From Rothia nasimurium (GTDB taxonomy: Bacteria > Actinomycetota > Actinomycetes > Actinomycetales > Micrococcaceae): a stretch of 64,000 bases of DNA. The position numbers were made by a program, and so were the translations under genes. Shown piece after piece: positions 27,675 through 35,529 of the stretch (position 1 is its first letter; each line of letters opens with the position of its first letter). The notes beneath the pieces were generated by a model. It ran no database searches. It was not told the origin of the DNA and saw only the letters and a list, made by a program, of their open reading frames with translations. The stretch spans positions 554,259 through 618,258 of the forward strand of contig NZ_CAKMTJ010000001.1 of NCBI RefSeq assembly GCF_928392795.1, in the 5' to 3' direction.

Positions 27675-27898
27675 TCAAGGTCAAGCTCAATGTGTTGCTT
27701 GCCGAACGGGGTATGAGCGTCAACGAATTCGCGGAGGCTGTTGGCATTACCCCAGCTAATATCGCTGTACTGAAAAATGGGCGTGCGAAAGCGATACGCT
27801 TCACCACTCTCGAAAGCATTTGCAAGGTACTCGACTGTAGTGTGAGCGACGTTCTCGAATTCGTGGACGACGAAGGGCCAGCTAGCTTCGAGCGGTAG
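27671..27898 (+). CDS. YozG-like XRE-family transcriptional regulator
   Basis: A 75-residue helix-turn-helix protein. The HTH covers about residues 5-60, with MSVNEFAEAVGITPANIAVL followed by LESICKVLDCSVSDVLEF, typical of the YozG/Cro-CI small regulators paired with DUF2975 proteins. The TTG start overlaps the DUF2975 stop, so translation is coupled. It probably represses its own operon by binding the two palindromic repeats at 27158-27197 (inference). Confidence 0.9.
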   Translation: MIKVKLNVLLAERGMSVNEFAEAVGITPANIAVLKNGRAKAIRFTTLESICKVLDCSVSDVLEFVDDEGPASFER

Positions 27899-28019
27899 AG
27901 CACCGGAGAAGTAACTAGGCAGGAGGCTCGACCTAAAGAGTCACATCTCGAAGGGCCCAGGAGTTCTTTAGATCCTCAAGCCCTGTGAAACCTTGGGGCT
28001 GGGTACACCACGGATAGGG

Positions 28020-28808
28020 CTATAGGGAGTAGAGCCGTCTCTGGTTCTCTCGCAGAACCGGGGCAAAGTCCTCACCGCGCTCAGCCGAAATGCGCTCGAC
28101 AAGCCGGCGCAGGCGTCCGCCCACTTCCTGCGCAAAAAGCTGGGTATCGAGCGCGTCGGTAGGCTGCTCGGGTAGGTCCGTCTCCAACAGCAGGCGGTCT
28201 GCGGGCACCTGGCGGACGTACGCCCGTCCGCGCTTGCTCTCAACCATCTGCGGATGAACCGAAATGCACCCACCTAACCGCACCAGCCGAGTCAACTCGT
28301 CGCTCGTTCCCCCAAACCGGTGAACCACCGGGACAAGAGGGGAACCGGGCACATCAAGTTCCTCAAAAAGGTCAAGCATCGCCGTTGTTGCGCGGACGGC
28401 GTGCAAAGAGAGCACATAGGGCTTCTCGGCAGGTTGCCCGGCAGTAGCCTGGAGAACCGCACTCATAAGACGGCGCAGGGCCCCTAGCTGCAGGTCTGCG
28501 GGGGAAGTCTCCAGGCGGCGGGGCAGAAAATCTAAACCAATCTCACCAATCAACCGGGTGCTTCTCACCTCAGCCTCAAAAATCTCAAGCTCAGCTTCAA
28601 CCTGGGCAGGTGAGGCTACCTGCCAGGGGTGAAAACCAAGTGACAGCGGGGGGCCAGCTGGGGGAGTAGTTTCCCGAAGCTGCCGGTAGGCTGAGGGCTT
28701 GAGGGTCTGGGCAACCACCTGGACGCCCTGGGCCCGCAACGCCTCGTCAAATGCTGGACGAAGCGCCGGGGCCAGGAAGTCATAGTGAAAGTGGGTATCA
28801 AGCAGCAT
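28020..28808 (-). CDS. TatD-family metal-dependent hydrolase
   Basis: A TIM-barrel metallohydrolase; family members act as DNases or on small substrates. The start is ATG 28808 (MLLDTHFHYDF), where HFH gives the first two metal ligands. IGEIGLDF (glutamate ligand), a later SLHAVR histidine region and LLLETDLP (aspartate ligand) are in place. It lies 1 nt after the tcdA stop on the same strand, so the two form an operon. At 262 residues it is normal length. A GCGTCCGCC motif is embedded near 28108 in the C-terminal part. Confidence 0.88.
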   Translation of the reverse strand: MLLDTHFHYDFLAPALRPAFDEALRAQGVQVVAQTLKPSAYRQLRETTPPAGPPLSLGFHPWQVASPAQVEAELEIFEAEVRSTRLIGEIGLDFLPRRLETSPADLQLGALRRLMSAVLQATAGQPAEKPYVLSLHAVRATTAMLDLFEELDVPGSPLVPVVHRFGGTSDELTRLVRLGGCISVHPQMVESKRGRAYVRQVPADRLLLETDLPEQPTDALDTQLFAQEVGGRLRRLVERISAERGEDFAPVLRENQRRLYSL

Positions 28809-28809
28809 A

Positions 28810-29652
28810 CTAGCGGGGCCGAGGCAGGTGCTGAGCCGCAGCGTCCTTCTCTCCCATCTGGGAACCAAGATAGGGAGGCGCCGGAATCTCTTCCATACCG
28901 GCCAGCTGACGAATCACCTTACCCGCCAACATCTGCCCCATAATCGGGGGCATGTAGCTCATCGACCCCAATGTCTCACCCTTAGCCTTTGCTCCGGGGG
29001 CCTTCTCCACCTTGAAGGGCAGCTCGGTGGAAAAGAGTACCTCAAGACCGTAAATCTGGCGCTTGCGGCACTCAGCGCGAACCACCTTCGACATAGAACA
29101 GTTGTAGGTGCGGCGGATATTAGCGAACTGCAGCATGGTCGGGTCAAGACGATTCGCCGCGCCCATGGACGCCACTAGATTCAGGCCCCGCTCAGCAGCC
29201 CACTGGTAGACAGCCAGCTTCTGGGTGATGGTGTCGATGCAGTCAATGACGTAGTTAGGGCGGGGGAACTTATCCAGGGTCTCAGCCAGGTTATCGGGGG
29301 TAAGGAAGACCCGCTCGGCGGTGACGGTGCAGTCGGGCTGGATCTCCTTAATCATGCCCTCCATGACCTCGGCCTTGACCTTGCCCAGGGTGGAGGTAAA
29401 GGCCAGGGCCTGCCGGTTGATGTTGCTTTCTTCTACGACGTCGCGGTCCAGCACAATCAGGTTACCCACACCGCCGCGGGCCAGAGCCTCAGCGCAGGCT
29501 GAACCAACGCCGCCAAGACCCAGTACCATGACGGTGGCGTCCTGAAGTTTCTGCAGGCCCTCGTTCTTAAAAAGTAGCCTCAACCGGGCAAAACGTTCGC
29601 TCTCAACACCCACGGGGTCTCCTCGAAAAGTCAGTGTGTCTAACCTGGTCAT
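28810..29652 (-). CDS. tcdA: tRNA threonylcarbamoyladenosine dehydratase (TcdA/CsdL)
   Basis: An E1-like enzyme that cyclises t6A37 to ct6A in ANN-decoding tRNAs using ATP. The nucleotide motif VMVLGLGGVGSACAEALARG starts near residue 41, DRDVVEESNINRQ is the expected E1 signature, and YVIDCIDTITQK follows. The 280-residue length fits. The first gene of a two-gene minus-strand operon with the TatD gene. It diverges from the toxin-antitoxin pair at 29736. Confidence 0.93.
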   Translation of the reverse strand: MTRLDTLTFRGDPVGVESERFARLRLLFKNEGLQKLQDATVMVLGLGGVGSACAEALARGGVGNLIVLDRDVVEESNINRQALAFTSTLGKVKAEVMEGMIKEIQPDCTVTAERVFLTPDNLAETLDKFPRPNYVIDCIDTITQKLAVYQWAAERGLNLVASMGAANRLDPTMLQFANIRRTYNCSMSKVVRAECRKRQIYGLEVLFSTELPFKVEKAPGAKAKGETLGSMSYMPPIMGQMLAGKVIRQLAGMEEIPAPPYLGSQMGEKDAAAQHLPRPR

Positions 29653-29735
29653 TATGCCATATGGGTGGGGTCAGGGCCTGTGCCTGATGGGTTGAGGTCT
29701 TGAGCTGCAGATAACCCAGTCGGTAGGATTGAGGT

Positions 29736-29960
29736 ATGACCACCAAAATTAGTATCAGCTTAGCGGACGAAACGGTTGAGGCTCTCGACCGTTTTATCGC
29801 ACAAAGGAAATTTGCTTCTCGGTCATCTGCCATTAAAGCAGCCATTGATCAGATGACATCCGTAGACCTCACTGATGAATACGCCAGAGCACATCGGGAA
29901 TGGGCAGAGTCTGGTGAAGAAGATGTATGGGGTCAGACTTCAGGAGACGGTCTTGTATGA
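29736..29960 (+). CDS. ParD/CopG-type ribbon-helix-helix antitoxin
   Basis: A 74-residue protein. The first ~45 residues form a ribbon-helix-helix DNA-binding domain (MTTKISISLADETVEALDRF then SRSSAIKAAIDQM), and the acidic C-terminus (REWAESGEEDVWG) is the likely toxin-binding tail. Its stop overlaps the ATG of the MazF-like toxin gene in an ATGA junction. Antitoxins of this type usually repress their own promoter. Its codons are more AT-rich than those of the flanking housekeeping genes. Confidence 0.9.
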   Translation: MTTKISISLADETVEALDRFIAQRKFASRSSAIKAAIDQMTSVDLTDEYARAHREWAESGEEDVWGQTSGDGLV

Positions 29961-30304
29961 GACGGGGCGACGTCTACTGGGTAGATTTTGAGCCTGCCCG
30001 AGGGAATGAACCCAACAAGAAAAGGCCAGCCATCATCGTAAGTAGGGATGAATCGAATACTTATGTAGCCCATCACGGTATAGGGACGCTGACGGTTGTT
30101 CCATTGACCTCTAATACTAGATTTATTGCTTCGTTTCAGGTGCTCTTGACCCAGGACGAAATCGGCCTATCTACCGACTCAAAAGCCCAAACAGAACTTA
30201 TAAGAACAGTATCTGTGGATCGTATTGGCGACTATATTGGTACCTTATCGAGAAATAAAGTTTGGGAACTAGATGAGGCTTTGAAAGTTCATTTGAATCT
30301 GTAA
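29957..30304 (+). CDS. MazF/PemK-family toxin
   Basis: A 115-residue endoribonuclease-fold protein that begins MRRGDVYWVDFEPARGNEPN, the typical MazF start with the RGD(I/V) strand. It continues with KKRPAIIVSRDESN, TVVPLTSNT and QTELIRTVSVDRIG, all family hallmarks; MazF enzymes cut mRNA at short sequences. Start ATG 29957 overlaps the antitoxin stop. The gene is relatively AT-rich and lies between vertically inherited genes, so the pair was probably acquired. Cleavage specificity cannot be read from the sequence. Confidence 0.93.
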   Translation: MRRGDVYWVDFEPARGNEPNKKRPAIIVSRDESNTYVAHHGIGTLTVVPLTSNTRFIASFQVLLTQDEIGLSTDSKAQTELIRTVSVDRIGDYIGTLSRNKVWELDEALKVHLNL

Positions 30305-30372
30305 GCAGCCAAATCAGGGTAGAGGTATTGGTATTTGAAAACAGGTAGTGCACGTTTCTCGGAGGAACTTTA

Positions 30373-30705
30373 GTGACGATTTATCACATAGCTTTGCCCG
30401 AAGACTGGGAACAAGCGCAGAAACTTAAGGTGTGGGTTCATTCGACACGTGGAGTGAGTATCAACGAGCAGGGATTCTTGCACGCTTGCGCGGATATGGA
30501 TCAGGTAAAGCGAGTTTCAGACTTCATCTATGGTGACAGGCCAGATATTCTCGTCCTTGAAATCGACCCCCGTAAATTAGAGTCTGCTGGGTTCACTGTT
30601 CGATGGGAACCAGCAGACCCTTCTAATCCTAGTTCCGAGTTGTTTCCGCATGTTTATGGAGGACACCTACCCCTGTACCTGTTCAAAGTTCTCCATCGCA
30701 AGTAG
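30373..30705 (+). CDS. DUF952 family protein
   Basis: A 110-residue protein matching the DUF952 pattern: MTIYHIALPEDWEQAQKL at the N-terminus, INEQGFLHACADMDQVKRV in the middle, and LFPHVYGGHLPLYLFKVL at the C-terminus. The GTG start follows GGAGG. No function is established for the family. It lies downstream of the toxin-antitoxin pair in the same lower-GC island, with 68 nt between. Confidence 0.85.
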   Translation: MTIYHIALPEDWEQAQKLKVWVHSTRGVSINEQGFLHACADMDQVKRVSDFIYGDRPDILVLEIDPRKLESAGFTVRWEPADPSNPSSELFPHVYGGHLPLYLFKVLHRK

Positions 30706-30743
30706 GTAGTACAAGCACATCCAAAGATTGGTGGCACGCGAAA

Positions 30744-30800
30744 GTGCGTTATATCGCTGAGCGTGCACCTGCCGTGTGCACGCTCAGCGATATGACGCAC
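30744..30800. repeat. 25-bp hairpin with 7-nt loop
   Basis: Arms at 30744-30768 and 30776-30800 are complementary over 25 bp with a single G-T position. There is no T-run. The arm and loop sizes match those of the unrelated palindrome at 703-761. Confidence 0.9.
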
Positions 30801-30906
30801 GGTCGCCAGATAGGCAACGTAGCCTAAGGCGAACCAAGGAGAAAAAGGGTGATTCAGCATCAACCACTTAGGTCTATTTGCGGTGGCATGATGCTGTTAA
30901 GATAAA

Positions 30907-30940
30907 AACGTACCGGGCAAATCTGCCCGGTACGTTCAAA
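30907..30940. terminator. Terminator-like hairpin
   Basis: AACGTACCGGGCA (30907-30919) and TGCCCGGTACGTT (30924-30936) form a 13-bp perfect stem with a tetraloop, between A-rich flanks. It lies just upstream of the small peptide frame at 30964. Confidence 0.8.
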
Positions 30941-30963
30941 AATCAAATAGAGGAGGTTTAGAA

Positions 30964-31041
30964 GTGGTAACGACACTTCTGAACCTAGTTCTGATTCTAG
31001 CTGCGCTGGTAGCGATTGTCGACAGCCTTAGTACTTGTTAG
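30964..31041 (+). CDS. Possible 25-residue hydrophobic peptide
   Basis: A GTG at 30964 follows an unusually strong GAGGAGG site 8 nt upstream. It opens a 25-codon frame whose product is almost one transmembrane helix (TTLLNLVLILAALVAIVDSL). It starts 28 nt after a stable hairpin and its stop overlaps the end of the DUF3817 gene on the other strand by 4 nt. Size, hydrophobicity and the strong ribosome site recall type I toxin peptides or small regulatory membrane peptides, but no antisense RNA is demonstrated. It is too short for statistical support. Confidence 0.4.
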   Translation: MVTTLLNLVLILAALVAIVDSLSTC

Positions 31042-31508
31042 TTCTTGGGCACGGGCGGGCCCGCCAGCAGGAGCACCACAAAGAGCAGAACCACGAAAGC
31101 AAGTAGCAGGACGCTGGCCAGGGCGGGCTTGGCCAGGACCCAGGCCTGGGCTTTCTCGAGAAGGCCGGACGGCGCCGCCCCGCCAGGTGCCAGACGCCAG
31201 CCCCCGCGCAGTAGGCCCCGCTTATCGAGGAAAAGCTCAAAGGGAACCGTCGCAAAGGGAATCACCGACAGCAGCAGACCCGCGATACCCACGGGAGCCT
31301 TCCACTGCTGGTTCACCCAGGTAAAGACAGTCACAACGCAGTAGCTCAGAAAAACAAACCCGTGAATACCACCGGCAATGGGCACAATATTGGTCACGCC
31401 GGTACCCCGCAGAATCAGGGCCGTAATGAGCAGGGCCCAGGTGATCATTTCAGCGGTGGCAAACGTACGGAAGAGCGCCCGAGGGGTGGGCTTAGAATCT
31501 GGTCGCAT
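31038..31508 (-). CDS. DUF3817 membrane protein
   Basis: A 156-residue protein; ATG 31508 with GGAC upstream is preferred to ATG 31544. A DUF3817-like core with three transmembrane helices (MITWALLITALILRG, HGFVFLSYCVVTVFTWV, VGIAGLLLSVIPFATVPFEL) is followed by a Gly/Pro/Ala-rich stretch (GGWRLAPGGAAPSG). A final helix follows (LASVLLLAFVVLLFVVLLLA). The Gly/Pro stretch is encoded by a GC-rich semi-palindromic segment near 31160-31210 and may be an insertion. DUF3817 proteins are small membrane proteins of unknown function in actinobacteria. Confidence 0.85.
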   Translation of the reverse strand: MRPDSKPTPRALFRTFATAEMITWALLITALILRGTGVTNIVPIAGGIHGFVFLSYCVVTVFTWVNQQWKAPVGIAGLLLSVIPFATVPFELFLDKRGLLRGGWRLAPGGAAPSGLLEKAQAWVLAKPALASVLLLAFVVLLFVVLLLAGPPVPKN

Positions 31509-31742
31509 GGTGTCCTCAGCACAAGAAAATAGGGGAAAGTACACTGATTATTCAGCACCCTACTTTACAGGGTCAGCCCCGGTGGGGCAGAACCCAACCG
31601 TGCCCCAGCTCTAGCGCAGTTCAAGCCACCCGGAGCCGTCCGCGTCCTGCCCGTACCGGCAGGCATTCAACATACAGTTGTCTGCATCGGTAGCTGGTAG
31701 GAGACTTAACACAGTGCCTAGAAGTACGAATAACCATTAGAG

Positions 31743-32381
31743 GTGGAATCTTTGCCTAGTACATCAGTAGACAATATTGCTCAGGACTTGGTCCTAGCGT
31801 GGCGTGGCGGGGAAACTGTATTCCCAGAGCACCCCCAAGAAGTAGGCAGCCGGTACTTCCTCAGAACGCCTAACAATGATTCTCAGACAGAAAAAATAGT
31901 GTTTATTGGAATCAATCCATCCACTGCAACATGTTTGGGTTCCCTTACGCAGGGTGGCGACCCAACTACCGCAATGATTACGCGCTTCTTTCCTGTCGAC
32001 TCAGAAGGTAAACCAGTTCAGTTTCAGTCAATGACACTCATTAACTTAATTCCGTTGATCGGTCAGCCGCATGATTTACCCCTGTGGAGTGATGAAGAGG
32101 GAAAAGAAAAAATTAAAAGAACTTTAGAGGTAACTCGACATATCTTTAGTGTATGTCTGGCTGAAGCTGACCGAATTCACTTGATGTGGGGTAATCCTAA
32201 AGACCGCAGATTCCCCTGGAAAAAAGAAATACTCGCCAGCATCCAAGAACTGATAGAGGATACTAAGAAACCAGAGGCAAAAGTGCAGGCCTATGCATCG
32301 AAGGCTGGTTATCCAATGCACCCAGGTTTTGGTGGTCTTTCACATTGGTCCAGAGCTGAACTGTCTATTGTTGATCGTTGA
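31743..32381 (+). CDS. DUF1643 family protein
   Basis: A 212-residue protein with the DUF1643 hallmarks: RYFLRTPNN, IVFIGINPSTATCLGS near residue 52, GGDPTTAMITRFF, MTLINLIPL, and HLMWGNPKDRRFPWKKEI toward the C-terminus, ending in a HPGFGGLSHWS motif. The family is widespread in phages and mobile islands; its function is unknown. The gene is distinctly AT-rich compared with its neighbours (ATT, AAA, GAA codons), which suggests recent acquisition. The GTG start at 31743 follows TTAGAG. Confidence 0.85.
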   Translation: MESLPSTSVDNIAQDLVLAWRGGETVFPEHPQEVGSRYFLRTPNNDSQTEKIVFIGINPSTATCLGSLTQGGDPTTAMITRFFPVDSEGKPVQFQSMTLINLIPLIGQPHDLPLWSDEEGKEKIKRTLEVTRHIFSVCLAEADRIHLMWGNPKDRRFPWKKEILASIQELIEDTKKPEAKVQAYASKAGYPMHPGFGGLSHWSRAELSIVDR

Positions 32382-32429
32382 GAGAAAACCTAGTGAATAT
32401 ACTTTCATTGCTAGAAAGAGGTATGAATA

Positions 32430-32780
32430 ATGACCCACAAAATCTTTGACATGCCCGTCGCCGAGGTCTGGCCCCACTACCTGGCCAAGGTGGAACGCAA
32501 GGGGCAGGACACCACCCTGGTTGAAACCGTCACCTGCTGGCTCACCGGCTACAGCCGGCCCGACCTGGCCCGCCACCTTGAGGGGCGGACGTCCTTTCGC
32601 GACTTCTTCGCCGCAGCCCAGCTCAATCCCGCCGCCAGCCTGATTACCGGCTCTATTTGCGGGTACAAGGTGCAAGACATCGAAGACCCCCTCATGCAAC
32701 AAATCCGCTACCTGGACAAACTCGTTGACGAGATCGCCAAGGGGCGTCCGCTCGAAAAAATCCTGCGAACCCTACCCTAA
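32430..32780 (+). CDS. DUF2200 family protein
   Basis: A 116-residue protein with the DUF2200 signature: MTHKIFDMPVAEVWPHYLAK, ETVTCWLTGYSRPDL, ASLITGSICGYKVQDIEDPL and a terminal DKLVDEIAKGRPLEKIL. It is a soluble protein of unknown function, often annotated in Firmicutes and actinobacteria. GC content returns to the local high value here, in contrast to the DUF1643 gene 48 nt upstream. GCGTCCGC is embedded near the 3' end. Confidence 0.87.
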   Translation: MTHKIFDMPVAEVWPHYLAKVERKGQDTTLVETVTCWLTGYSRPDLARHLEGRTSFRDFFAAAQLNPAASLITGSICGYKVQDIEDPLMQQIRYLDKLVDEIAKGRPLEKILRTLP

Positions 32781-32795
32781 TCCAGCTGAACTGGC

Positions 32796-33350
32796 TTACG
32801 CCAGTGCTTCGCCCAGAGCCTTATCTACGATGGGCAGGGCCTGCTCGTAATCTGCAAAAGCGGTGGCGGCGTCCGAAATTTTACCCTCAGCATCAAACAT
32901 TGCGCGGCTCAACTTGATATTCACCGCCGCGGGTATCAGCACCAGGCCGTAGTTCGGGCAGATCAGCTCAAACTGCGCAGCTGACTTGAGACCCGCCCCA
33001 AAACCATAGGACACCACCGCAACCGGCTTACCCTTCCATTCAGCAAACAGGTAGTCCATGGCATTCTTCAACACAGCCGGCAGACCACCGTTGTATTCAG
33101 GCAGGGCCACCACAAAACCGTCAAAGCCAGAAACCAGCTCAGACCAATCGCGGGTGTGCTGGTGCTGGTAAGGAGCCCCCGACTTAGGGGAGGCTGGCTC
33201 ATCGAAGTGAGGTAGGTTCTGCTCCACTAGGTCAATGATTTCGTAGGTGTGGTTACCTAGGGCAGCCAGCCGCTCCTGCGCCCAGGCGCCCACCACCGGG
33301 CTAATGCGGGTAGGACGGGTAGAACCAAGAATAATGCCGATGTGAGCCAT
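32796..33350 (-). CDS. NADPH-dependent FMN reductase family protein
   Basis: A 184-residue flavodoxin-like oxidoreductase. The FMN phosphate loop is GSTRPTRISPVVGAW near residues 9-23, and LPEYNGGLPAVLKNAMDYL (about 84-102) is the family signature around the flavin. Such proteins reduce FMN or quinones using NAD(P)H. It is convergent with the DUF2200 gene, with only 15 nt between, and lies downstream of the LysE gene on the same strand. Substrate unknown. Confidence 0.92.
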   Translation of the reverse strand: MAHIGIILGSTRPTRISPVVGAWAQERLAALGNHTYEIIDLVEQNLPHFDEPASPKSGAPYQHQHTRDWSELVSGFDGFVVALPEYNGGLPAVLKNAMDYLFAEWKGKPVAVVSYGFGAGLKSAAQFELICPNYGLVLIPAAVNIKLSRAMFDAEGKISDAATAFADYEQALPIVDKALGEALA

Positions 33351-33457
33351 GAAAACTCCTCAAACTAGATAGGACGATTTACCCTAGTCTACGGCGCGCA
33401 GGCCCCAGAGGGCTTCAGCCTGCCCTTAGCAGATGCGGTAGGGGAAGTGCGGGAACC

Positions 33458-34150
33458 CTAGTGCCCTGCAAAGACCATGAGAGCAGCGACCAGAATAAAG
33501 AGGGAGCCAAAGACCCGGTTCAGTATCGTCTGCCCGCGCTCCGAGTGTGATAGCCTGGTCAGGGACTTGGCAACCACAGCAAAACCACCCCACATGACCA
33601 CAATATCGATGGCCACCATAGTGCCCGCCAGCACCAGATACTGGGGCAGCTGCGGGGCGTCCGGCCGCACGAACTGGGGCATGAAAGCCAAAATAAAAAC
33701 AATGGCCTTGGGGTTAGACATATTGACCCAGAACCCCCTATTAAACAGTGCCAAGGGGGAACCCGGTTGCAGCCGCGCACCCGGGCGGGTGCGGCGTCCT
33801 TGCTCCTGCGGAGCGGACGCACCCGCCCCACTTTCTGCCTCGTCTCGGGCTTGCTGCGAGGTTTGAGGGCGGGCAAGAATCATGCGTAACCCGAGGTAAA
33901 CCAGGTAGACAGCCCCACCGTAGCGAATCACATCGAAAAGTACCGGCGAATTAGCGACCACCACACCCAGGCCAGCGGCCACAATAGCGATCTGAACCAC
34001 CAGGGCCAGTTGCTGCCCCATGACCGTGAAAAAGGCCTTCTTCCAGCCGTGCAGCAGGGAGGTCGTCATGGTGTTCACCGCACCTGCCCCCGGGGTTAAA
34101 GAAATCACCAGGCAGGCAGCGACGAGGGAAAGCCAAAGGGTAAGGGTCAT
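33458..34150 (-). CDS. LysE/RhtB-family amino acid exporter
   Basis: A 230-residue inner-membrane exporter. The LysE pattern is clear: LVISLTPGAGAVNTMTTSL near residue 14, GGAVYLVYLGLRMI, then NRGFWVNMSNPKAIVFILAF and a PQFVRP turn. ATG 34150 follows GAGGAG. Between the third helix and the SPLALFNRGF segment lies an unusually long hydrophilic loop (about residues 95-130), encoded by a palindrome with GCGTCC/GGACGC arms at 33783-33828. The substrate is not predictable. Confidence 0.9.
   Translation of the reverse strand: MTLTLWLSLVAACLVISLTPGAGAVNTMTTSLLHGWKKAFFTVMGQQLALVVQIAIVAAGLGVVVANSPVLFDVIRYGGAVYLVYLGLRMILARPQTSQQARDEAESGAGASAPQEQGRRTRPGARLQPGSPLALFNRGFWVNMSNPKAIVFILAFMPQFVRPDAPQLPQYLVLAGTMVAIDIVVMWGGFAVVAKSLTRLSHSERGQTILNRVFGSLFILVAALMVFAGH
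33783..33828. repeat. GCGTCC/GGACGC palindrome inside the LysE gene
   Basis: GGGCGGGTGCG (33783-33793) and CGCACCCGCCC (33818-33828) are perfect 11-bp arms, with GCGTCC and GCGGACGC inside. It encodes part of an extra cytoplasmic loop. Confidence 0.8.
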
Positions 34151-34259
34151 AGCTCCTCATAGTAGCGAAAAACCCACAGCGCAGAGGAGGCTGCTTCACA
34201 CAGTGAATTCCGGGGGGCAAGGACTCTGAACCCTGCCGCACCTCAGTAAACTAAAACTC

Positions 34260-35504
34260 ATGAACACCCACCAGCAGCGCCGCGTCCTCTGGGCCCTGGC
34301 CCTCACCCAGGTCTTTGGCACCATCGGGGTGGGTGCAGCTCCCTCCATCGGCGTGCTCCTGGCCAGCGAGGTCACCCAGAACGAGGCACTGGCTGGAATT
34401 GCCCGCACCGCCTCCACCTTCGGGGCCGCACTCTTTGGCATACCGTTAGCCAACCTCGCAGCCCGCACCAGCCGCCGCACCGCCCTCACTACCGGCTGGG
34501 CCACTGCAAGCATCGGCGCCACCCTGCTAGCCTTCGCCGCCTCCACCACCAGCATCACCCTGGTAGCCCTGGGCCTACTCCTCATGGGAGCAGGCTCCGC
34601 CGCCGCCCTCCAAGCCCGCTTCGCAGCGACCGACCACGCCACCGACGCCAACCGCGGCTCAGCCCTCAGCTTCATCGTCTGGGTGGGTACCATCGGCTCT
34701 GTCCTCGGCCCTAACATTGGCACCCCTGCCGCCGCGCTCGCGCCATCCCTGGGCACCAACCTTTACAGTGCAGCCTTTGCCCTGGCGGCGATTGCTATGG
34801 CCACCGCGACCCTGCTGGTCTTCACCCTCCTCCCCGGTACTGACAAGGACGCCGCCCCCGGCCTACCCGGGGCAGGGCAGGGGGAGCGGGCGTCCGCGCC
34901 GAAGAAACCCACCCTGGGCGCAAAAATCGGGGCCTTTACCCGCGAAATTGCGGGCAACCGGCAGGCTCGGGCTGCTGCCACCAGCCTGCTGTGTGCGCAC
35001 ATAGTGATGGTGTCGGTGATGACCATGACCCCGGTGCACATGAACCACCAGGGTGCCGGTATCGAAATCATCGGCCTGACTATCAGCCTGCATGTGCTGG
35101 GCATGTACGGGATCTCACCCCTGATGGGGCTGGGCGCAGACCGGCTGGGGGAGCGTACCATGATACTCATCGGCACCGCCCTGCTCTTAGCAGCGGTAGC
35201 CCTTGGCGCCCTTGCCCCGCACCGGGAAACTGCCATGGTGGTTAGCCTAATCCTGCTCGGGGTGGGCTGGTCGGCAACCTTTGTTGCGGCCTCCGCTCTC
35301 TTTGCGGCGTCCTTGCCGGCTGAAAGCCGCACCCGGGCAGCAGGTGGCCTAGACTCTCTCACCAACCTGGGCGCGGCAATCGCTGCCCTGGCTTCGGGAT
35401 TTATTATGGCAGCGACATCCTTCCCGGCCCTGGCCTGCATTTCGGCCCTGGCCTTGCTGCCCTCATTCGTTCTCAACCGGTCGGTCTCTGGGCGGGGTCG
35501 GTAG
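34260..35504 (+). CDS. MFS transporter
   Basis: A 414-residue major facilitator with about twelve hydrophobic segments; the A-loop between helices 2 and 3 is NLAARTSRRTAL. The central cytoplasmic loop (about residues 190-230) is Gly/Pro/Ala-rich and is encoded by a GGACGC...GCGTCC palindrome at 34847-34895. There is no Shine-Dalgarno; a TAAACT hexamer ends 8 nt before the ATG, so the mRNA may be leaderless. It could be a drug or metabolite exporter; the substrate is unknown. It diverges from the LysE gene. Confidence 0.9.
   Translation: MNTHQQRRVLWALALTQVFGTIGVGAAPSIGVLLASEVTQNEALAGIARTASTFGAALFGIPLANLAARTSRRTALTTGWATASIGATLLAFAASTTSITLVALGLLLMGAGSAAALQARFAATDHATDANRGSALSFIVWVGTIGSVLGPNIGTPAAALAPSLGTNLYSAAFALAAIAMATATLLVFTLLPGTDKDAAPGLPGAGQGERASAPKKPTLGAKIGAFTREIAGNRQARAAATSLLCAHIVMVSVMTMTPVHMNHQGAGIEIIGLTISLHVLGMYGISPLMGLGADRLGERTMILIGTALLLAAVALGALAPHRETAMVVSLILLGVGWSATFVAASALFAASLPAESRTRAAGGLDSLTNLGAAIAALASGFIMAATSFPALACISALALLPSFVLNRSVSGRGR
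34847..34895. repeat. GGACGC/GCGTCC palindrome inside the MFS gene
   Basis: GGACGC (34847-34852) and GCGTCC (34890-34895) bound a segment with GCCCCCGG and CCGGGGC as inner arms. The encoded sequence is the hydrophilic central loop between the two six-helix halves. Confidence 0.7.
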
Positions 35505-35529
35505 CAGCGAGGGACGGGCGATGAGCCCG

